A stretch of 64,000 nt of DNA from CAYGOC01 sp964351495 (GCA_964351495.1 CAYGOC010000001.1:62001-126000); one strand, 5' to 3'; shown: positions 25,155 to 34,293, counted from the first letter of the stretch. Numbers and translations are program-made. Notes: generated by a model from the sequence alone, not told the origin.

Positions 25155-26517
25155 GCTCTTTGTTTTTTTTGAGAAAGAACAGATCTCCCGATAAAAAGCC
25201 AATAGCAGAAAGCGCAAGAGTCAAGATCTCTTTAGGAAAATCTACAGAGTAGATACGGAAGAAGAAAAAGCCAAAAGCGCCCATAATCATAGAGAGCATA
25301 GCAGAAAAAAAGTTCCCCTTTGTTTTAAAAAGAGCAAAAAAGATAGGAGCAAATAAAATGCTCACTGAAAACTCATAGCTCTGGATTAAAAGGTCCACAA
25401 TATTATCTAAGAAAAAGGCAAAGAATATCGCTGCTAAAGAAACAATTGCTGTAATAAACCTAGCTGAAAAGAGCGTTTCCTTTTTAGGAAATAGAATAAT
25501 ACTAAAGTCACTTGCAATATTAGAACTAATAGCATTGATTAAAGAAGTAGCAGTAGAAATAATCGCAGCTAAAATAGCGCATCCTGCAAAAGAGGCCAGG
25601 TAAGGGTTTGTAAGTTTTTGTACTACCGCCATCAAAATACTCTCTCCTGAAATATAAGGAATATCCAAAGAATTTGCTAATGTCCCAAAAAAGATGGGGA
25701 TTACACAAATTATTAGAGTGGCTATTCCTGCAAAAAAAGAGGCTTTAGATACAACCTTGGGAGAGATACCTGAAAAACATCTTTGGCCCATATCTTGCTC
25801 TATTAACATAAAAAGAGATGGCATAAGAAGCCAAGCCCAAATTTTATTGGAAGAAACGGCAGAGAAAATCTCTTTTTCAGGAAATAATTTTGCCTCAGGG
25901 TGAGATATAAATATCACAAAAAAACATAAGAAAAAGACAAAGGAAAAAAAAGAAGCTTGAATAATGTCGGTAGAGATTACCGCTTTTAGCCCCCCATTCA
26001 CAGTATACAAAATGACAAAAGACCAAAATAAGATAAAAAGAAGAGAATGATCTACGCCTAAACTAACTAAAAATTTATTAGAAGCAATAATTTGGGATAC
26101 TAAGATCATAAAAAGGGAAAGAATCGACAAAAGAGAGGCTACCTTTTTCAAGAACGAAGAGGAGTACACAACCTCAAATATCTGCGCAACTGTGGAAACA
26201 TTAAAACGGATAAGCCTTTTTCCCACTCCAGATCCCAAAAGCATAAGACCGATAGAAGCCCCTACCGGATAGCATAAAACAGCCCATCCGGAATAATAGG
26301 CTTCTTCTGCCGATCCTAAAATAATGCCACCGCCTACCTGGGTTGCAAAAAAGGTCATCATAAGAGGAAAAAACCGCACCTTTTTCCCTGCTAAAAAATA
26401 GTCTTTTTCCGATTCTAATTTTTTGGAGCCCAACTTTCCTATCAACCAATAGAAAATTTGTAAAAGAAAAAGCAACCCCAAGAAAAAAGAAAGATTCATA
26501 CCAAAACCGGAAAGCAT
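25141..26517 (-). CDS. Sodium:solute symporter (SSS family)
   Basis: 458 residues with twelve to thirteen transmembrane helices and SSS features: D-Y-F-L-A-G-K early (about 39-45), G-G-G-I-I-L-G near 62-68, a T-V-N-G-G-L-K-A segment near 173-180 and the A-x-I-S-T-A-T-S-x-I-N region near 315-326 that forms part of the Na+ site. Imports a small solute (amino acid, vitamin, sugar or proline-like) with Na+. The substrate cannot be read out. Convergent with the carbonic anhydrase gene; probably monocistronic. Confidence 0.82.
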   Translation of the reverse strand: MLSGFGMNLSFFLGLLFLLQIFYWLIGKLGSKKLESEKDYFLAGKKVRFFPLMMTFFATQVGGGIILGSAEEAYYSGWAVLCYPVGASIGLMLLGSGVGKRLIRFNVSTVAQIFEVVYSSSFLKKVASLLSILSLFMILVSQIIASNKFLVSLGVDHSLLFILFWSFVILYTVNGGLKAVISTDIIQASFFSFVFFLCFFVIFISHPEAKLFPEKEIFSAVSSNKIWAWLLMPSLFMLIEQDMGQRCFSGISPKVVSKASFFAGIATLIICVIPIFFGTLANSLDIPYISGESILMAVVQKLTNPYLASFAGCAILAAIISTATSLINAISSNIASDFSIILFPKKETLFSARFITAIVSLAAIFFAFFLDNIVDLLIQSYEFSVSILFAPIFFALFKTKGNFFSAMLSMIMGAFGFFFFRIYSVDFPKEILTLALSAIGFLSGDLFFLKKNKEPKAF

Positions 26518-26569
26518 TATCTCGTTTCTTGTTTTTTTAAAACAAGAATAAGAGTTTTTTTACTAAAAA

Positions 26570-28315
26570 TTAAACTTGTATTTCACTTAGCCCTTCTTTG
26601 GAAAAATCGATTTTCAAAGGAGGATGGTCTGTTTGCAGGCAAAGACCCTTCTCTTCTATAGAAGAAATGGTAGGCAAAACCTCCCCCACTACTGCAAAAA
26701 AGTCGTTTTTCACCTCAGGAGTAAGAAGCTGAAAATTACACCTGGAGAAAACCCGGCTGATCATAGAGGTCATTTTCTCGAGCTCTTCTTTGGTATTGTG
26801 ATTAAAGTCTCCGTATAAGAAAAACTGAGTAAAAAGCCCCTTCTCTTTTTGTAAAGAGGTCAAAAGAGATTCTAGCTGCTCTTCTTTTTTCTCTCCCCAA
26901 AAATGGGTATGCACGTTTAAAACGTTTGGCAACTCTTCTAAAGAAAAAACAGAAAAGGCGCGATTTAAAAAACTTTGAGAGGGAACAAGAGGAAATACTC
27001 TCAAGTTTGAAACTGCATTGTGTGTGACAAGAGAAAGGCCTGAAGAGATCCCGAAAAAGTGATTTTCCCCTTGCATATTGGTATATAAGTGCGCTTGTAG
27101 GTTTTTGTTTGTAAGCTCTTTGGTAAGAAGCCTGATAAAACCTCGATCTACCACTTCTTCCAAGGCTAAATTATATCCTTCTTGAAATTTCTCTACCACG
27201 TACTTAGCTATTTTTTGTAGCTGCTCTTCTTTAGAACCTTGCCCTACTTTGTTAGGAACTTCTTTATCGAACGAAATAGCGATTTCCCTATCAATAGAAG
27301 GTCTGTTTTCTAATTCGGGAAGTGCTCCTACGTTTAGATTGAAAATCCCTTTTGGTGGCTTGCGAATCTTTCCTGAAATAGGGGTATATAAATAGTTTTT
27401 ACCGGAAAAAGAAAGAGATGCTCTTCCCAAAGAAGAAAAAGCAACGCTTAAAACAGCGCAAGGGATACTAAAAAACCCTCTGGCCAAGACTTCTATAGAT
27501 CCTATGGTTGTCTTCCAGTGAGAATTTTCTGAACTACTCTTATATACAGAAATCCCTCGATTTGCAGCAGTAAATACCGGCTGCGCTAGGCTGTGAGCTG
27601 CCTCAAAACAGCCTCTAGCTACCGTTTGAAAACCGCTTTCTATTTTAGGTCTCATATGTACCATCATTTTTTCCTCCGCTAATCTATCAAAGCGAGCGCT
27701 TATCTTAGTGCCTAAATAAACTGTTAAAACAGCTTGTGTAAAAGCCTCTAAATAATACCCCTTTTCCCACTCTTTATAAGAAGTTATGCAAGCTACCAAA
27801 AGCTGTCCTATTAAAAGGGCTGTCCTAAAGGAAGTTCCTGTACACAAGGTAAACGCTGCTACATACATGGCAGAAATAGCCACCCTCCCTATCATAGAAA
27901 GAGCTTGCGCGGAAAAGTCTTTACCTTTTACTTGGTACAGCTTTTTTCCTCCCACTATAATATCTTGAACTGCAGAGACTAGAAACTGTTTATTAGGAGA
28001 TCTGAAAAAAAAGAGAAGAGAGAAGAGAGATAGCGCTTTACTTAAGTAAGCCATACCCTTTTCCGGGTTTTCTTCCTCTATTTTTTCCCGGTAAGCGTTT
28101 ATTAACCGGGAGCCTAAAGAAGCACCTAAAATCAAAGAAGATCCCGGCTGAGAAAGCGCTAAAATAGGCAGCAAGGCTAGAAAAACTCTTTTTACCTGTC
28201 CTCCATAGTTCCCATACAAACTAAAAGAGGGCCTTTCTTCTGTAAAAACAGCAGGAGAAGAGCTCAGATCCGGATTTAAAACAGGAACAAAAAATCTACC
28301 CAAAGAAAGTTCCAC
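26570..28315 (-). CDS. Membrane-anchored protein with C-terminal endonuclease/exonuclease/phosphatase (EEP) domain
   Basis: 581 residues. The N-terminal part (about 40-330) has several hydrophobic helices without a Sec signal peptide. The C-terminal part (about 335-575) shows EEP landmarks in order: F-N-L-N-V-G-A at the start, L-E-E-V (metal-binding Glu), S-G-L-S-L-V-T, N-V-H-T-H, Y-G-D-F-N at about 501-505 and T-D-H-P-P-L at about 562-567 with the catalytic Asp-His pair. EEP enzymes cleave phosphodiesters in nucleic acids, phosphoinositides or sphingomyelin. A hydrophobic anchor plus EEP domain in a chlamydia suggests a type III effector acting at the inclusion or host membrane (inference). 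Substrate unknown. Confidence 0.66.
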   Translation of the reverse strand: MELSLGRFFVPVLNPDLSSSPAVFTEERPSFSLYGNYGGQVKRVFLALLPILALSQPGSSLILGASLGSRLINAYREKIEEENPEKGMAYLSKALSLFSLLFFFRSPNKQFLVSAVQDIIVGGKKLYQVKGKDFSAQALSMIGRVAISAMYVAAFTLCTGTSFRTALLIGQLLVACITSYKEWEKGYYLEAFTQAVLTVYLGTKISARFDRLAEEKMMVHMRPKIESGFQTVARGCFEAAHSLAQPVFTAANRGISVYKSSSENSHWKTTIGSIEVLARGFFSIPCAVLSVAFSSLGRASLSFSGKNYLYTPISGKIRKPPKGIFNLNVGALPELENRPSIDREIAISFDKEVPNKVGQGSKEEQLQKIAKYVVEKFQEGYNLALEEVVDRGFIRLLTKELTNKNLQAHLYTNMQGENHFFGISSGLSLVTHNAVSNLRVFPLVPSQSFLNRAFSVFSLEELPNVLNVHTHFWGEKKEEQLESLLTSLQKEKGLFTQFFLYGDFNHNTKEELEKMTSMISRVFSRCNFQLLTPEVKNDFFAVVGEVLPTISSIEEKGLCLQTDHPPLKIDFSKEGLSEIQV

Positions 28316-28406
28316 AAGAATCCTACTTTACTAAAAAAGAGTAATTATTTTAGCTAAAAAACCCCCAAAAAGAAAGGAGAAAAAAAAGATAGTACTTATT
28401 TTTTTT

Positions 28407-29315
28407 CTATATAGAATCTATTTTTTGAACCGGCAGTGTCTCTTTTCTTTTTTTAGTAGCTATATAGGTAGAAAAAACAATTACAAGTCCTCCTATCCAA
28501 GTGACTTGTGAGGGAATTTCTTGAAAAAAAAGCATTCCCATGAAAAGAGCAAAAATCAGTCTTACGTAGCCCAAAGAAGCTAAAAGGGAGGCCTCCCCTT
28601 CTTTTAGGGCCGATATATAACAAAGATTAGAAATAGAGACAAAAACAGCTAGTAAGACCATATATACAAGATCAGCACTAGTAGGAGGCGTCCAAGAAAA
28701 CAGAGCAAAAAAACCCGATAAAAAAAATGCGGTAACGGAAGAGAAAAAAAGAAGAGTCCACCTAGACTCGGTACTAGAGAGCTTTTTTGTGGTAATAATC
28801 GATAAACTAGCACACAGGTTCCCTACCAAAGCTACTAAAAGGACAAAAGAGGAATTCACCTCTGGCTCAAAAACCAAAAACACACCCAAGTAGCCCAAAA
28901 AAACAGCAAGCCATTGATACCAAAACAATCTCTCTTTCAGCAAGAAAAGAGCTAAAATACAGGTAAAAAGGGGTCCTGTATACCCAACGCAAGCAGAAGT
29001 AGCCATAGGGATATTTCTATAGGTGTAATAGGTACAGGCAATGGAGACATTAGCCAAGAGAACCCTTATAAGGTGAAACTTTTTTTGGCTAGGATTTTGC
29101 AAAAGAGCGCGATTTTTCCAAAAAAAAGGGAGGAAAAATAAAAGACTGAAAATGCTTCGAAAAAAGACTAACGTCCAACTGGAAACCTGAGGCGATACTT
29201 TTCTGGAAAAGCTAACCGCACAAACAAAGAAAAAACCCCCTAAGATTCCCAATAAAATTGCTTTTTTTCGAGGATTTTCAAAAGAAAAAGAAATTTTTTT
29301 ATTAAAAATAAACAA
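28407..29315 (-). CDS. EamA/DMT-superfamily permease
   Basis: 302 residues with ten hydrophobic helices in two homologous EamA repeats (about 17-150 and 160-290), including the typical P-x-x-x-x-x-R-x-x-x near helix 2 and the W-x-A-V-F-L-G-Y-L-G segment ending the first half. In rickettsiae and chlamydiae proteins of this group import S-adenosylmethionine or other host metabolites, but amino-acid export is equally possible. The very AT-rich 29316-29389 region separates it from xerC. Confidence 0.78.
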   Translation of the reverse strand: MFIFNKKISFSFENPRKKAILLGILGGFFFVCAVSFSRKVSPQVSSWTLVFFRSIFSLLFFLPFFWKNRALLQNPSQKKFHLIRVLLANVSIACTYYTYRNIPMATSACVGYTGPLFTCILALFLLKERLFWYQWLAVFLGYLGVFLVFEPEVNSSFVLLVALVGNLCASLSIITTKKLSSTESRWTLLFFSSVTAFFLSGFFALFSWTPPTSADLVYMVLLAVFVSISNLCYISALKEGEASLLASLGYVRLIFALFMGMLFFQEIPSQVTWIGGLVIVFSTYIATKKRKETLPVQKIDSI

Positions 29316-29389
29316 AACAAATCTAATTTATTAATATTTTATATATTAAAACATATTTAATCTACTTTAAAATCAAATTTTATTTGTTT

Positions 29390-30238
29390 TTATTCAAACT
29401 TAGGATGGAATTTTTTAAACGAGTTTTGAAGCACATTTTGAGATACTTGTGTGTATCTATCTGTAGTAGAGATGCTTTCATGGCCCAGCATCTCTTGAAT
29501 AAGACGAAGATCGGCTCCATTTTCCAGAAGATGCGTAGCAAAGCAATGCCTAAGAACATGGGGAGAGACATTTTTAGTAATTCCCGCTTTTTTGGCATAA
29601 AACTTAACCCGTAAAAAAAGGGTCTCTCTTTTTAATTTTTTCCCTTTTTTACAGACAAAAAGAGCCTCACTAGGCTTACTCCCATCTAGGTAGGCTAGGT
29701 ACTGATCAATTGCTTGGATTGCTTTTTCTCCTATGGGAACAATCCGTTCTTTTTTCCCTTTTCCAAAGACTTTGATAAAAGAGTCTTCTACATCCTCTAT
29801 TTTCAAATTACAACACTCAGAAACGCGGATGCCGGTTGCATAGAGCACTTCAAGAATGGCTTTATCTCGCGCTCCTAAAAAGGAGTCTGCTTTTGGGGCT
29901 TCTAAAAGGGCTTCCACCTCTTTTTCTGATAAAACCTCAGGAATAAGCTGCCATACTTTAGGAGTCTCTAAAAAAAGAGGTTCCCCTTGAAAATGCCCTT
30001 CCTGTTTTAAAAACCGGAAAAACGATTTTATGGCCATGATTTTTCGGTAGATCGTGGAGGATTTATATCCTTTCTCTTTTAGGGAAGAAAGGTAAGAAAA
30101 AAGAGAAGTTTCTTCTTTAAGAGAACAAAAAGGGAGAAACCCTTCGATATCTTTTTGATAGGCTTTGACTGTATGAGAGGAAAAGTTTTTTTCTACTTCT
30201 AAGTGGAGTAAAAAAAGACTAAGGTAACTCCCAATCAC
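29390..30238 (-). CDS. xerC: Tyrosine recombinase XerC/XerD
   Basis: 282 residues. The N-terminal SAM-like DNA-binding domain is about 1-95 and the catalytic domain about 100-282. All catalytic residues are in place: Arg138 (T-G-I-R), Lys160 or nearby (G-K-G-K-K-E-R), His227 and Arg230 (H-V-L-R-H), His253 (L-G-H-E-S) and nucleophile Tyr262 (D-R-Y-T-Q-V). Xer recombinases resolve chromosome dimers at dif with FtsK; xerC versus xerD cannot be settled without a tree. Its start overlaps the end of an Inc-like membrane protein gene by 20 bases, so this housekeeping gene is the last gene of an accessory operon. Confidence 0.9.
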   Translation of the reverse strand: MIGSYLSLFLLHLEVEKNFSSHTVKAYQKDIEGFLPFCSLKEETSLFSYLSSLKEKGYKSSTIYRKIMAIKSFFRFLKQEGHFQGEPLFLETPKVWQLIPEVLSEKEVEALLEAPKADSFLGARDKAILEVLYATGIRVSECCNLKIEDVEDSFIKVFGKGKKERIVPIGEKAIQAIDQYLAYLDGSKPSEALFVCKKGKKLKRETLFLRVKFYAKKAGITKNVSPHVLRHCFATHLLENGADLRLIQEMLGHESISTTDRYTQVSQNVLQNSFKKFHPKFE

Positions 30239-31676
30239 TGCCAGCTACTCTCCTATCACCAGTTGCGCTATGTACATAAACACCGTTAAACTCCGGCTCA
30301 TTTTCTCTATCTGAACTCTCAGGTAACAGTCTGTATTCGAAAGGCTCTTCAACCACATCAGAAAGTTCTTCTGGAGGCAGAAAAACTTTGTCCCAGTTCT
30401 TTTGGATAGTATCAGAAAGTTGTTTTTTTTGCGCATAGGATACGATAAAAGCTATTCCATAAAGACTCACAGATACTATGTTAAAAACCTCTAATACCAA
30501 AATAGGAATCCCAAAAGTAGCCACATTTAGAGCTATGGCAGAAATAAGTCCTATAAGAGCTGTTATAAGAATTAAAGCATGATATACACACTTTTTATTA
30601 TTTTCTTTCTTTAACATAGAGACCATCTCTTCTACCTCTTGAATAGCCCCTTCTTTTCCTTCTAAAACAGCCTCTTCCAAAGAGCTGATTTTCATGAGCA
30701 CTTCATAAAAGGCTTTACCCCCCATTTTTTGAGAAAAATGATAAGCCTTTCTTTGAAACATTTTCGAAAATAAAACTTCCCTAAAGTGATCTGCCTGATC
30801 CCCTTGAATAGCTAATTTTTCTAACCTAAGTTCTACGTTCTTTTTTTCTTCTTCTGTGGGGTAAATTTGGTCATAAAGAAGTCTTATGACCCCTAAAGCC
30901 TTTTCTTTTCTAGTAAGCTTTGGACCCGCTTCGGCAGAATAAAAATAGTCTATTTTAGAGCGAAAAATATAGCTTTTATACAGCTTATAAGAAGAAGAGA
31001 GGATTAAAAATATGGCGGAAATCCCCGAAATAAACGATAACACTTGCCCAAGAACAGTTTGCATTTGCTCTTCTAAATGGGAAATAAACTGTATTATAGA
31101 GTCTGCAATAGAGCACGCGTATCCTAAATAAGAAAGGTTTGTGTAGGCAAGATCTAAAAAAGCGCCCCTTATCCTTTCTGAATCGGAAAGATAAAGAGCT
31201 TCATCTACTTCTTTTTTTCCGACCAGATTCTCTAAAAAGTCTTTGATTTTCTTTCCGAAGCTATCGGAGGAAATCTCTTTTACAGAAACCCCTAAGCTTC
31301 TCCCTAAAAATCGCTCATTTTTCTCTAGAAAACTGGGAGCTAATTCCTGTAGTTTTTTCTGGTATTCTAAAAGCCCGGAATTTTCTTTTTTTAAAAACGG
31401 CACTTGCTCAGTTCTTCTTTGAAACGCTTCAATTTTTCTCCATAAAAGAGCTTCTTTAGGCAGCGCTAGCCTATGTATTTTTCCTTTTATAGAAAAAGAG
31501 ACCTCTCTTCCTTTTAAAGAAAACCCCTGTAATTGAGAGAGAGTTATTCCGCTTTTATACAAAGTATCCCCAACAAGATCCATTAGCCTACGGATATATT
31601 TTTGAGGAAGCTTATTTACCTGGATGGATCCTCTATCTGTCTCTATATTCCCTCTTAAGTGCTCTACTTTAATCAT
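30219..31676 (-). CDS. Inc-like membrane protein, paralogue of the next gene
   Basis: 485 residues. A soluble N-terminal part (about 1-175) is followed by paired hydrophobic segments (about 200-230 and 365-410), a helical domain between them, and a polar C-terminus (about 430-485). It is visibly related to the 543-residue gene upstream: both have an N-terminal L-A-L-P-K-E element and a conserved core (K-E-K-x-L-G-V-x-x-x-L, then S/T-E-K/E-E, then a K-A/S-Y-E-x-L-x-K stretch) before the last hydrophobic pair. No signal peptide. Bilobed hydrophobic hairpins without Sec signals are the mark of chlamydial Inc proteins, inserted by type III secretion into the inclusion membrane (inference). Starts on the last base of the upstream gene. 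Confidence 0.65.
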   Translation of the reverse strand: MIKVEHLRGNIETDRGSIQVNKLPQKYIRRLMDLVGDTLYKSGITLSQLQGFSLKGREVSFSIKGKIHRLALPKEALLWRKIEAFQRRTEQVPFLKKENSGLLEYQKKLQELAPSFLEKNERFLGRSLGVSVKEISSDSFGKKIKDFLENLVGKKEVDEALYLSDSERIRGAFLDLAYTNLSYLGYACSIADSIIQFISHLEEQMQTVLGQVLSFISGISAIFLILSSSYKLYKSYIFRSKIDYFYSAEAGPKLTRKEKALGVIRLLYDQIYPTEEEKKNVELRLEKLAIQGDQADHFREVLFSKMFQRKAYHFSQKMGGKAFYEVLMKISSLEEAVLEGKEGAIQEVEEMVSMLKKENNKKCVYHALILITALIGLISAIALNVATFGIPILVLEVFNIVSVSLYGIAFIVSYAQKKQLSDTIQKNWDKVFLPPEELSDVVEEPFEYRLLPESSDRENEPEFNGVYVHSATGDRRVAGSDWELP

Positions 31677-33307
31677 TAGAAATACCTCTCTTTTTGAGAA
31701 GCTAAGTCATATCCATCGGAAGGGCGATATTTGAAGTAAAGAGCAGCCATGTAATTCATATAAACAAACCACACAAAAGAGATAATCAGCTTTAAAATAT
31801 GTACAGCAAAAGTCACTCCATATACGTATCCAATTACAGAAGTAATAAGACTTAACAAAGAAGCAAAAAAGAGGGCTACATAACTTACAATTTTTTTTCT
31901 ACTTTCCGCCCTTATAGAGTCAATCACGATGTGTGCTTCTTTTAATAAAAGAGCCTCTTCTTCTTTAGAAAGATTTGGATCTTGCAATTTCATAAGCTTA
32001 GAAAGAGCATCTTCTTTAATTAAGATTTCATAGCTTTTATTCCCCACTCTTCTGTGAAATTTTCTGATTTTTTGCTCTAGTTTTTCTTGGCAAAGCTGTT
32101 CTTTATTTCCTTTTCCTTGCCTTACTTTTTCCCCTATTTCTTGCATTTCTTTTTCAGAAAGATGGGTAGCTTCATGCAAAAACCCTAAAACTCCTAAGAT
32201 TTTTTCTTTTTCATTTAAATTGTCGTTTTCCCAGTACTGATTGATATTTTGTAAAAATCGGATAGAGCGAGCCGCTCTTTGTGTTGCTATGACCAGCCCT
32301 AAAACCGAAGCTACGTCCAAAATTCTAGAAGAAATAAAATCTAAAAGGGAGGAAGCATAAGTGTGGTGAGTTTGTTTTAAAGCGCTAGAAGTAAGAGCCA
32401 AAGTAGCCCCTGAAAAAGAAAATCCAGAACGGGTAGCGGTTCTAAAGGCATCTACCCCTCCTTCTTTATCTTTTTTTTCTATGCTTATTTGGTAGTCTTC
32501 ATAAGCTCCTTTTAAAGACCACAAAGAAGAAATAAAAGATAGAGAATTTAAAACTTCTGAAAGCCCCAACTTCATGTAAGAAGAAGCCCCTTTTCTCCAG
32601 CTTTGCAAAGTATCTATAAAACGGGCCCATGTAGCGGCTACAGAAAGGGCTGCTACGGTTTGAGAGACACGGTCTTTTAGTTTTTCTTTTTTTCTTCTAG
32701 GCAAAAGAGTATAAGGCAAACATTCTATGCGTAAGAAGGCATTTAACTTTTCCAGATCATCATAAGTTATTCCTCTAGCATCTAATAGATTTTTACTTTC
32801 TCTATCTAAACGGGGCTTCATAGTATTGCGCAAAGCTTCGGGAAGATCTTCTCTTAGCTCTGTTATAGCGTCTTTTATAGAAAGACCTTTTCCTACTTTC
32901 TTTTTTAGTTCTAAAAAAGAAATTCCTAACCCTTCACACAGTTTTTTTAATTTCTGTAAGGATTCTTCTATAGAAGGAGGCGGAGAAGAAAAGTGTATTT
33001 TTGGTTTTGTTCTATCTACGTATATTTGTATTTTCCTTTCAAGGGAGTCTACCTTTTCTATTTCTTCTTTTGGGAGCGCAAGGACTTTTCTCTCTTTTGG
33101 GTTTTCTTTACAGATAAAAACTACTTGATGCTTTTTTGAAAAATAAGAAGCTTCATATTTTCCGGAGTTCATATTATGCTTTGTCATTAAAGAAGCAAAA
33201 ATTCCCTGAAAAACCTCTCTTCTTTCCCCCTCTAAAGCTCTAGAAAGCTTTCCTTTTTCTGTCGTATCAGAAAGGGCGCAAGATGCAGTCTTAAGTAAAG
33301 CTGTCAT
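31676..33307 (-). CDS. Inc-like membrane protein, first gene of the xerC operon
   Basis: 543 residues. N-terminal soluble region (about 1-215); hydrophobic or amphipathic segments near 220-245, 260-275 and 295-345; a charged helical middle (about 365-460); and a strong hydrophobic double segment near 470-525 ending in an aromatic tail. It shares the architecture and core motifs of the downstream 485-residue gene, so the pair arose by tandem duplication. Preceded by a near-consensus promoter (33343-33371) and an inverted repeat. No signal peptide or enzyme motif. Likely an inclusion-membrane or other type III-secreted protein; this is inference from architecture. Confidence 0.63.
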   Translation of the reverse strand: MTALLKTASCALSDTTEKGKLSRALEGERREVFQGIFASLMTKHNMNSGKYEASYFSKKHQVVFICKENPKERKVLALPKEEIEKVDSLERKIQIYVDRTKPKIHFSSPPPSIEESLQKLKKLCEGLGISFLELKKKVGKGLSIKDAITELREDLPEALRNTMKPRLDRESKNLLDARGITYDDLEKLNAFLRIECLPYTLLPRRKKEKLKDRVSQTVAALSVAATWARFIDTLQSWRKGASSYMKLGLSEVLNSLSFISSLWSLKGAYEDYQISIEKKDKEGGVDAFRTATRSGFSFSGATLALTSSALKQTHHTYASSLLDFISSRILDVASVLGLVIATQRAARSIRFLQNINQYWENDNLNEKEKILGVLGFLHEATHLSEKEMQEIGEKVRQGKGNKEQLCQEKLEQKIRKFHRRVGNKSYEILIKEDALSKLMKLQDPNLSKEEEALLLKEAHIVIDSIRAESRKKIVSYVALFFASLLSLITSVIGYVYGVTFAVHILKLIISFVWFVYMNYMAALYFKYRPSDGYDLASQKERYF

Positions 33308-33314
33308 ATTTTCC

Positions 33315-33338
33315 GTCTTATATTTATTAAATTAAGAC
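33315..33338. promoter_or_regulatory. Inverted repeat at the transcription start of the Inc-like operon
   Basis: GTCTTA at 33315-33320 and TAAGAC at 33333-33338 flank twelve AT-only bases. The repeat covers the region immediately downstream of the predicted minus-strand -10 box (33343-33348), that is, the expected start of transcription. It could be an operator or a 5' mRNA hairpin. Confidence 0.4.
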
Positions 33339-33342
33339 AGTT

Positions 33343-33371
33343 ATTATAACATAATTTATTTAAAAAATCAA
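33343..33371 (-). promoter_or_regulatory. Near-consensus sigma70-type promoter of the Inc-like/xerC operon
   Basis: On the minus strand TTGATT (33366-33371) and TATAAT (33343-33348) are separated by exactly 17 bases, about 36 bases upstream of the ATG at 33307. It is the best promoter match in the window. Confidence 0.65.
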
Positions 33372-33467
33372 CATTTTTATTAACAAACCATTAATAAAAA
33401 CTCCACTTTTTAAATAAAAATAGAAAAAACAAACTATTTGATAATTAGTTAGATATAGCTTTGTTTC

Positions 33468-34268
33468 CTAGGAAAAAAGCTGCTTAAAACCCTCTACTTG
33501 AGCAGAAGTAATAACCTCAGGATATGTTCCATCAAAACACTGTACATACCGAGAAAACCGACTTTTTTCATCCTCTAATAATCTTTCATACCAAGTAATA
33601 TCTTCTTTTTTTTGAAACTTAGGCTGAAACAGCTCCTCTATTGCTTTTGGGGGCTGTTCTTCCATTACTTCTTCTATCTGAATGCTTCTTCTATCAGGCT
33701 GAATGTTTCTTCTTCTATCAGGAGAAGGTTCTGGCCTTCTACGCTGCCTTCTATGCTCTGAATGATTTTCAGAGGTTTTTTTGGGTTTTTCTATAGAAGA
33801 TCTATCAGACGACTCTTTAGAAAAAAGGATTATAGGAGTAAATTCCCTAGAAGCGCCGGAAGAAGAAAGGCTTACAAATTGATTGTCCTCAGTAAGGCTC
33901 ATGATCATCTGAAAAGCACCTGAAATGTGTTTATTATCCAAGAGATTTAGTCCTACTCCGGAATCGGAAAGTGAGGAAAGTTGAAAAGCCCTTTCCTTTA
34001 AAGGGTAATTAGAGACTTCCGTATTATCTTCTTCAGAAGAAAAATACACTTTCTCCCCTTCTAAAAGGACCTTGCCTTTTTGTAGTTCCTCTCTAGAAAA
34101 TTCTTCTGCTAACTTTTCAAAAATAACAGAAGCTACCTCTTGCACTTCTTTAGCTAAACTGGGAACCGCTTTAAGAGCAGCTACACTTTTTTCGTTCATT
34201 TCTACTACTAAAGAAAAAGAGTCCCCGTTTATTTTGGCAAATCCGGGTATAATAAGCTTATTTTCCAT
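33468..34268 (-). CDS. Putative effector, soluble hypothetical protein
   Basis: 266 residues. The N-terminal half (about 1-115) contains an L-x-G-x-x-V-x-F-S-x then P-L-K-E element like the N-termini of the two Inc-like paralogues downstream, so it may share a domain with them. The middle (about 150-200) is low-complexity, Arg/Pro/Ser-rich, with a short repeat of D-R-R-x-I-Q-type units. A more ordered C-terminal part (about 215-266) is rich in aromatic residues. No transmembrane segment or signal peptide. It has its own strong promoter. Function unknown; a type III substrate is plausible given the disordered middle and the genomic setting. Confidence 0.58.
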   Translation of the reverse strand: MENKLIIPGFAKINGDSFSLVVEMNEKSVAALKAVPSLAKEVQEVASVIFEKLAEEFSREELQKGKVLLEGEKVYFSSEEDNTEVSNYPLKERAFQLSSLSDSGVGLNLLDNKHISGAFQMIMSLTEDNQFVSLSSSGASREFTPIILFSKESSDRSSIEKPKKTSENHSEHRRQRRRPEPSPDRRRNIQPDRRSIQIEEVMEEQPPKAIEELFQPKFQKKEDITWYERLLEDEKSRFSRYVQCFDGTYPEVITSAQVEGFKQLFS

Positions 34269-34293
34269 AGAAACACATCCATTTAAAGGATAT

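Noticed and set aside
29380..29614. Frames on both strands across the xerC 3' end
   Set aside because: They are shadows of the xerC coding region with its catalytic Tyr; no independent signals.
29390..30238. Interpretation of the tyrosine recombinase as a phage or integrative-element integrase
   Set aside because: Length and motifs fit XerC/XerD, and no attachment-site repeats, tRNA or phage genes are nearby.
33660..33760. Short repeats encoding D-R-R-x-I-Q units in the 266-residue gene, considered as CRISPR-like
   Set aside because: Only about two degenerate copies within a coding sequence, no spacers and no cas genes in the window.
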